A stretch of 16,525 nucleotides of DNA from Clostridia bacterium (GTDB taxonomy: Bacteria; Bacillota_A; Clostridia; Christensenellales; Aristaeellaceae). The translations under genes were made by a program, and so were the position numbers. The stretch is from NCBI GenBank assembly GCA_017398245.1, contig JAFQGN010000037.1:1-16525 (forward strand), in the 5' to 3' direction. Positions 13,269 through 16,525 of this stretch are shown in pieces (the first letter of the stretch is position 1; each line of letters begins with the position of its first letter). The notes under the pieces are model-generated. The model saw nothing but the letters and a program-made list of their open reading frames with translations. It searched no databases and was not told the DNA's origin.

Positions 13269-13450
13269 GCCCTCCGGCAAGCCTTCGGACGCGCAAGCCC
13301 TGCGATCTCTTCGGGACGAAGGGCTTGCGAATAGTGGGCGAGGGAAGGCGGGCCGGTCGGGTTTGAACGGGAGGCTGACGGCCGGGTTCCTTTCGGCAAC
13401 GACATGCACAGTGCCGGGCGTTGGGGGCAAGGGCGAGGTCATTAAGGCAG

Positions 13451-14026
13451 TTACTGCTCTGCAGCCTGCAGCGCTTTTTCCCATGCGCGGGGGAAGAAAC
13501 GGGCGTAGAAGCGGGAATCGGGATGATCAGGCTGAGAGGGCAGGTCTTCGTGCAGGAATTGTGCGGCGAGATGCTCGTCCAGCTCGGCGCGGAAGGCGTC
13601 GTCAGCCTGCGTGACGCACACGAGGCCTTCGCACGCATAGAGCATGATGCGGTCGTACACATCGGGGATGAATTCGACCCTTGCGACGGGCGCTTCGTGC
13701 GGACAGGCCCACATGTTTTCCCGGTTTGCGACCGGCTGCATATCGGCGGTTTTTTCAATACAGTACAGATAGCCGGACACGCCCTTGTAGAAGGCTTCCA
13801 GCTGGCCGGGGAACTGCTCCTGATAGGTGACGACGCCGTTTTTCAGGCCGCAGGTGACGTACTTGCGCGCGGTGAGGTTCTGCTCGGCGTCCCAGATATA
13901 GAAAACGGAATAGGCTTCGGAGCCGGAGAGATAGACCACTTTGCTATTGGGCGCGCCGTGCAGGGGAGAGACGGGCTTGAGGGAGAGAATGCCCTTTTCA
14001 TGGGAGCTGTGAAAGACGTATTCCAT
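13451..14026 (-). CDS. Conserved hypothetical protein, coupled to a Nudix gene
   Basis: This 191-residue cytosolic protein has no signal peptide or membrane segment. It begins MEYVFHSSHEKGILSLKP and continues with VVYLSGSEAYSVFYIWD (30-46), KYVTCGLKNGVVTYQEQFP and AFYKGVSGYLYCIE. I recall proteins with this pattern as unnamed hypotheticals in Firmicutes but know no function. The early H-S, the VVYLS strand and later conserved E and Y residues are loosely reminiscent of the ADP-ribosyltransferase/Tpt1-like fold. That is a weak impression, not an assignment. The start codon follows the Nudix stop directly (TAA then ATG, zero spacing) with GGAG about 10 bases ahead, so translation is coupled. 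It is the last gene of the operon, converging on the hairpin array. Confidence 0.7.
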   Translation of the reverse strand: MEYVFHSSHEKGILSLKPVSPLHGAPNSKVVYLSGSEAYSVFYIWDAEQNLTARKYVTCGLKNGVVTYQEQFPGQLEAFYKGVSGYLYCIEKTADMQPVANRENMWACPHEAPVARVEFIPDVYDRIMLYACEGLVCVTQADDAFRAELDEHLAAQFLHEDLPSQPDHPDSRFYARFFPRAWEKALQAAEQ

Positions 14027-14506
14027 TTATGCATCGCTCCAGTCGTTCAGTTCGGTGCCGAGGAAGACTGCATTTTCGCCGGAAAGAACTTCAAACAGGC
14101 GGGTCTGCAGGGCATGCGGGCAGAGCTCGGGCAGGTTTTGGACGCATTCGAGCGGGATCCACTCGCTTTTTTCCATGCCCATGTCCTGTTCGGTGGGCTG
14201 CGCCTCTTCGGAGACGACCTCGGCCAGGAAGATGTGCATCAGGCGGTGGGTGTATTCCGGGAACCGCTGCCGCAGGCCCGGATCGGTATAAATTTCCTCG
14301 GAAAGGGCGGCGAAGCGCACAGGGCGTACGCGCAGGCCGGTCTCTTCAAGAACTTCGCGCACGACGGCCTCGGCGATTGGCTCGTATTGGTGCTGGCCGC
14401 CGCCGGGCAGATCGTAATAGACGCGGCCGTCGGCATGGCGGCAGCGGTTGAGCAGGAGCTTGCCTTCGCGCACGATCAGGGCCTTGGCCCCGCTGCGGAT
14501 GGACAT
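14027..14506 (-). CDS. Nudix hydrolase
   Basis: This 159-residue protein has a complete Nudix box fitting Gx5Ex7REUxEExGU: G36, E42, R50, E51, E54, E55, G57, L58 (VVREVLEETGL). These residues bind the metal and cleave a nucleoside diphosphate linked to another group. The segment before it (VYYDLPGGGQHQYE) is the usual start of the fold. The substrate is not deducible; ADP-ribose, a nucleotide sugar or an oxidised nucleotide are all possible. GGAGGTGG lies 7 bases ahead of the ATG at 14506. The VOC gene ends 27 bp upstream and the hypothetical gene begins at the next base after the stop, so the three genes form one operon. Confidence 0.92.
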   Translation of the reverse strand: MSIRSGAKALIVREGKLLLNRCRHADGRVYYDLPGGGQHQYEPIAEAVVREVLEETGLRVRPVRFAALSEEIYTDPGLRQRFPEYTHRLMHIFLAEVVSEEAQPTEQDMGMEKSEWIPLECVQNLPELCPHALQTRLFEVLSGENAVFLGTELNDWSDA

Positions 14507-14533
14507 GGGGGAACCACCTCCGTGTACAGTATG

Positions 14534-14899
14534 TCAGGAAAACAGGCACCAATAGACGCCGAAGCGGTCTGTGAGGGAGAACATATGCGGGCTGTAGGCG
14601 CAGGGGCCGAGCGGGCAGACGATCTGCGCGCCTTCCCGGAGCACGGCGTAGGCTGCGGTGACACGGTCGGCCTCATTTTCGTGATAGTGCAGGCAGAACT
14701 GCATGCCCGTGCCGGGCTGCATGTCGGCCGGGGCTTCAGAAATGGCGAGGATCTGGCCGCCGATGTCGATCTCGGTATGGAAGCAGCTGCCGTCGGGATT
14801 GCGGTAATCTGTGCCGATAATGCCGGAGAAAGCACGGCAATAGAGCGCTGCTGCATCGGTGCTTCTGCGGATATACATTTGCATGAGAGTACGCTTCAA
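14534..14899 (-). CDS. VOC-family (glyoxalase/PhnB-like) protein
   Basis: This protein of about 121 residues has the single-chain VOC/PhnB layout. There is an early YIRRSTDAAALYCRAFSG segment, EIDIGGQILAISEAP in the middle, GMQFCLHYHENEADRVTAAYAVLREGAQI, and the family-typical CPLGPCAYSPHMFSLTDRFGVYWCLF end. Many relatives are annotated as PhnB or 3-demethylubiquinone methyltransferase-like but have no proven reaction. A putative metal site would involve His and Glu residues in LHYHE. The frame allows GTG at 14908, TTG at 14899 or ATG at 14884. TTG is preferred because AAAGG (14911-14915) lies 11 bases ahead of it, while GTG is too close and ATG has no site. It is the first gene of the VOC-Nudix-hypothetical operon. 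Confidence 0.82.
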   Translation of the reverse strand: MKRTLMQMYIRRSTDAAALYCRAFSGIIGTDYRNPDGSCFHTEIDIGGQILAISEAPADMQPGTGMQFCLHYHENEADRVTAAYAVLREGAQIVCPLGPCAYSPHMFSLTDRFGVYWCLFS

Positions 14900-14929
14900 T
14901 GTGTTCACATCCTTTCTGCGCGTGGGTGT

Positions 14930-14958
14930 ATTATAGATGCGGGGAGGGGGAAAGTCAA
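14930..14958 (-). promoter_or_regulatory. Sigma-A promoter of the VOC-Nudix operon
   Basis: On the minus strand TTGACT (14953-14958), a 17-bp spacer and a perfect TATAAT (14930-14935) are close to the full consensus. It lies 31 bp before the preferred TTG start of the VOC gene. Confidence 0.85.
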
Positions 14959-15027
14959 ACGCTTTTCTGCAGCGCGGAAAAATGGTTCAAATGCAGGGTT
15001 TCCGGGTATAAAAAGGGCGTACGGTGA

Positions 15028-15056
15028 TTGAAAAATGGCCGTGCGGCTGATATAAT
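15028..15056 (+). promoter_or_regulatory. Sigma-A promoter of nagA
   Basis: TTGAAA (15028-15033), a 17-bp spacer and a perfect TATAAT (15051-15056) are followed by a leader of about 50 nt to the ATG at 15114, with AAAGGGG as ribosome binding site. The 205-bp divergent spacer 14909-15113 holds this and the VOC-operon promoter. I see no clear catabolite-repression (cre) box. Confidence 0.85.
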
Positions 15057-15113
15057 AATATTGGGTTAAATTAGGCGGCAGCGCCTGTACATAGCGAAAG
15101 GGGAAACAACGAC

Positions 15114-16268
15114 ATGAAAGCGATTATCAACGGCAAGATCGTTATGCCCGATTGCCTGATCGAAGGCAAGGCCCTCCTTTTTGACAAGAAGATCGCCGGC
15201 ATCTGCGATGTCGAAGCGGTCATGAACGATGCAAGCGTTGAAAAGATCGACGCGCAGGGCAATTACGTGGCCCCGGGTCTGGTCGATATGCATATCCACG
15301 GGTATCTGGGCGAGGACGCCTCCGACGGCAGCGCCGACGGTATCCGCAAGATGGGCGAAGGCGTTGTGAAAAACGGCGTTACATCCTGGCTGCCCACCAC
15401 GATGACCGTTTCTTACGAAGAGCTGGAAAAGGTCTTCGTGATGATGCGCGAGCTGCGCACCGAATCTGAGCAGGAAGATTATAAGGGTGCGCAGATTCTG
15501 GGCATCAACGCCGAAGGCCCGTTCATCAACCCCTCCAAGAAGGGCGCGCAGGCCGGCGAGCACATCAAGCCCGCGGACGCCGCCTTCATCAAGAAGTATG
15601 CCGACATCATCCGCGTGTTCACCATCGCGCCGGAAATGCCCGGCAACCTGGAAGTGATCGAAGAGATCCGCCGCGATACCGACCTGCAGATCTCCATGGG
15701 CCACACCGGCGCCACCTATGAGCAGGCTATGGAAGGCATCGCCAAGGGCGTTGGCCACACCACCCACCTGTTCAACGCGATGACTCCCCTGGCGCACCGC
15801 GATCCGGGCGTTGTGACCGCGGCTCTGGGCAGCAAGAACGTTTCCACCGAGCTGATCGCCGACACGTTCCACGTGCATCCGGGCCTGTTCCAGCTGGTGG
15901 CCGATATCAAGGGCGATAAGCTCGTGCTGATCACCGACTGCACCCGTGCGGGCGGTCTGCCGGACGGCGAATATACTCTGGGCGGCCAGCCGATCTTCGT
16001 CAAGGGCATCGAATGCCGTCTGGCGGACGGCACCATCGCCGGCTCCGTGCTGAAGCTGAACAACGCTGTAGGCAACGTGCTGCGCAACACCAATCTGCCG
16101 GTATGGCAGGTCGTGCGCATGGCCAGCCTGAATCCGGCCGAGGCTATCGGCGCGGACAAGGAAAAGGGCTCCCTTTGCCCGGGCAAGGACGCCGATGTGA
16201 TCATCGCCGACGCCGACTTCAACATTGTTGCGACTTACATTGGCGGCAAGTGCAAGTACACCGCCTGA
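15114..16268 (+). CDS. nagA: N-acetylglucosamine-6-phosphate deacetylase
   Basis: This 384-residue amidohydrolase-fold enzyme converts GlcNAc-6-phosphate to glucosamine-6-phosphate plus acetate in the cytosol. Motifs in order: APGLVDMHIHG (H60, H62), INAEGPFINP with metal ligand E134, MGHTGA (H197), HTTHLFNAM (H218), and ITDCTRAGGLPDG, where D275 is the catalytic aspartate. The typical ending is SLNPAEAIGADKEKGSLCPGKDADVII. The length is normal for NagA. The cysteine and threonine after D275 (usual sequence DA or DAM) are a mild variation. It has its own strong promoter and is followed after 41 bp by a probable ROK-family kinase gene, which suggests an amino-sugar salvage operon. Confidence 0.94.
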   Translation: MKAIINGKIVMPDCLIEGKALLFDKKIAGICDVEAVMNDASVEKIDAQGNYVAPGLVDMHIHGYLGEDASDGSADGIRKMGEGVVKNGVTSWLPTTMTVSYEELEKVFVMMRELRTESEQEDYKGAQILGINAEGPFINPSKKGAQAGEHIKPADAAFIKKYADIIRVFTIAPEMPGNLEVIEEIRRDTDLQISMGHTGATYEQAMEGIAKGVGHTTHLFNAMTPLAHRDPGVVTAALGSKNVSTELIADTFHVHPGLFQLVADIKGDKLVLITDCTRAGGLPDGEYTLGGQPIFVKGIECRLADGTIAGSVLKLNNAVGNVLRNTNLPVWQVVRMASLNPAEAIGADKEKGSLCPGKDADVIIADADFNIVATYIGGKCKYTA

Positions 16269-16309
16269 CGCGATCCCAAACCCGCTTATAATAGGAAGGA
16301 GAATGCGCC

Positions 16310-16525
16310 ATGTACAATGTGAATCTGAAGGTCCCCGCCGTTTGCGATCCCGGCTATCAGCCGATGGAGCTGGTGCTGCGCGCGTATGAAGCCGATGTTG
16401 CCAAGAGCGAAAAGCAGCCCATCGTGATCGCCATCGTGCGCAACCAGGGCTATACCTCCACCATGAAGATGGACATCTACAAGGACGGCACGAACGATGA
16501 GGCGAACTTCGCCGTGCTCGACCGC
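16310..16525 (+). CDS. Probable ROK-family sugar kinase with N-terminal extension, truncated by window end
   Basis: Seventy-two residues are visible from the ATG at 16310, which has GGAAGGAG 7-8 bases upstream; the frame runs off the window. The visible part starts MYNVNLKVPAVCDPGYQPME and continues with QPIVIAIVRNQGYTSTMKMDIY. I recall clostridial ROK-family proteins with a similar roughly 100-residue N-terminal part ahead of the ATP-binding DxGG motif, which would lie outside the window. The position just downstream of nagA fits a sugar or GlcNAc kinase. The decisive ROK motifs are not visible, so the call rests on resemblance and context. Confidence 0.5.
   Translation, partial: MYNVNLKVPAVCDPGYQPMELVLRAYEADVAKSEKQPIVIAIVRNQGYTSTMKMDIYKDGTNDEANFAVLDR

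Larger units (their letters stand above)
13055..13329. repeat. Array of six to seven consecutive perfect hairpins
   Basis: The 409-bp gene-free stretch 13042-13450 begins with back-to-back palindromes. Their arms are: 13055-13068/13073-13086 (14 bp), 13099-13106/13112-13119 (8 bp), 13131-13141/13149-13159 (11 bp), 13172-13181/13185-13194 (10 bp), 13201-13213/13221-13233 (13 bp) and 13244-13251/13255-13262 (8 bp, then CTTTTT). A longer-looped one follows at 13292-13301/13320-13329 (10 bp). Arms differ, but linkers are alike: each hairpin is followed by CTT and then a short A/G-rich segment resembling ACGCGGAA or ATGGGAA. Starts are 44, 32, 41, 29 and 43 bp apart. It lies between two convergent operons. 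From 13330 to 13450 I see GC-rich sequence with no gene or clear terminator. Confidence 0.8.

Noticed and set aside
13042..13450. CRISPR array or tRNA remnant in the hairpin region
   Set aside because: No identical direct repeats with unique spacers are present, and the GTTCAAAC-like stretch does not form a T-arm or cloverleaf.
13194..13484. Possible 96-residue minus-strand ORF across the hairpin array
   Set aside because: Its codons are mostly hairpin arms, the product is a basic low-complexity sequence rich in Arg, Pro and Ser, and no ribosome binding site is seen.
16265..16292. CTGACG-N16-TATAAT between nagA and the ROK-like gene
   Set aside because: The -10 lies directly against the Shine-Dalgarno, so a transcript starting there would begin inside the ribosome binding site. 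Co-transcription from the nagA promoter is simpler.

Overview
This window looks like the chromosome of a GC-rich, strictly anaerobic, fermenting Firmicute, most likely a member of the Clostridia. That is an inference from three things: a trimeric NAD- and ferredoxin-linked [FeFe]-hydrogenase, strong AAGGAGG-type ribosome binding sites with good -35/-10 promoters, and gene families that I associate mainly with anaerobic clostridia. Codons TTA, CTA and TCA are nearly absent from the large genes, so long antisense frames lie opposite most of them.

Layout. (1) Positions 1-399 hold the C-terminal end of an ABC-2 type permease. It ends at a bidirectional terminator facing a small zinc-ribbon gene on the minus strand (444-674). 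(2) From about 10013 down to 742 the minus strand carries one long co-directional hydrogen-metabolism locus. Its promoter-proximal half is a putative H2-sensing and signalling cassette: a DRTGG-like protein, an RsbT-like ATPase/kinase, a group-D-like [FeFe]-hydrogenase (HydS), a lipoprotein, a second DRTGG-like protein and a PHP-domain protein. Its distal half encodes the catalytic enzyme and accessories: HydC, a stand-alone GHKL ATPase, a [2Fe-2S] thioredoxin-fold protein, HydB and HydA, closed by a strong terminator at 704-728. A second promoter candidate lies between PHP and hydC. (3) Divergent from this locus, the plus strand has a secreted DUF4253-like protein (10185-11033), then an AlaX-type tRNA-editing protein and a HAD phosphatase (11102-13041). 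(4) Between the HAD gene and a converging minus-strand operon lies a roughly 400-bp gene-free stretch. It holds at least six, probably seven, consecutive perfect hairpins with related linkers. (5) The minus-strand operon (14899 to 13451) encodes a VOC/PhnB-like protein, a Nudix hydrolase and an unrecognised conserved protein. (6) The plus strand ends with nagA and the start of what is probably a ROK-family sugar kinase, suggesting amino-sugar use.

How the parts may work together. HydABC would produce H2 from NADH plus reduced ferredoxin by electron confurcation, or run in reverse. The HydS-like protein keeps all four cysteine ligands for the H-cluster cubane but has lost the proton-relay cysteine, as expected for a sensor rather than a fast catalyst. 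It sits with GHKL ATPases and small DRTGG-like proteins, but no STAS antagonist or PP2C phosphatase is present, so the output of the pathway is unknown. This cassette and the hairpin array are the two most interesting items in the window.
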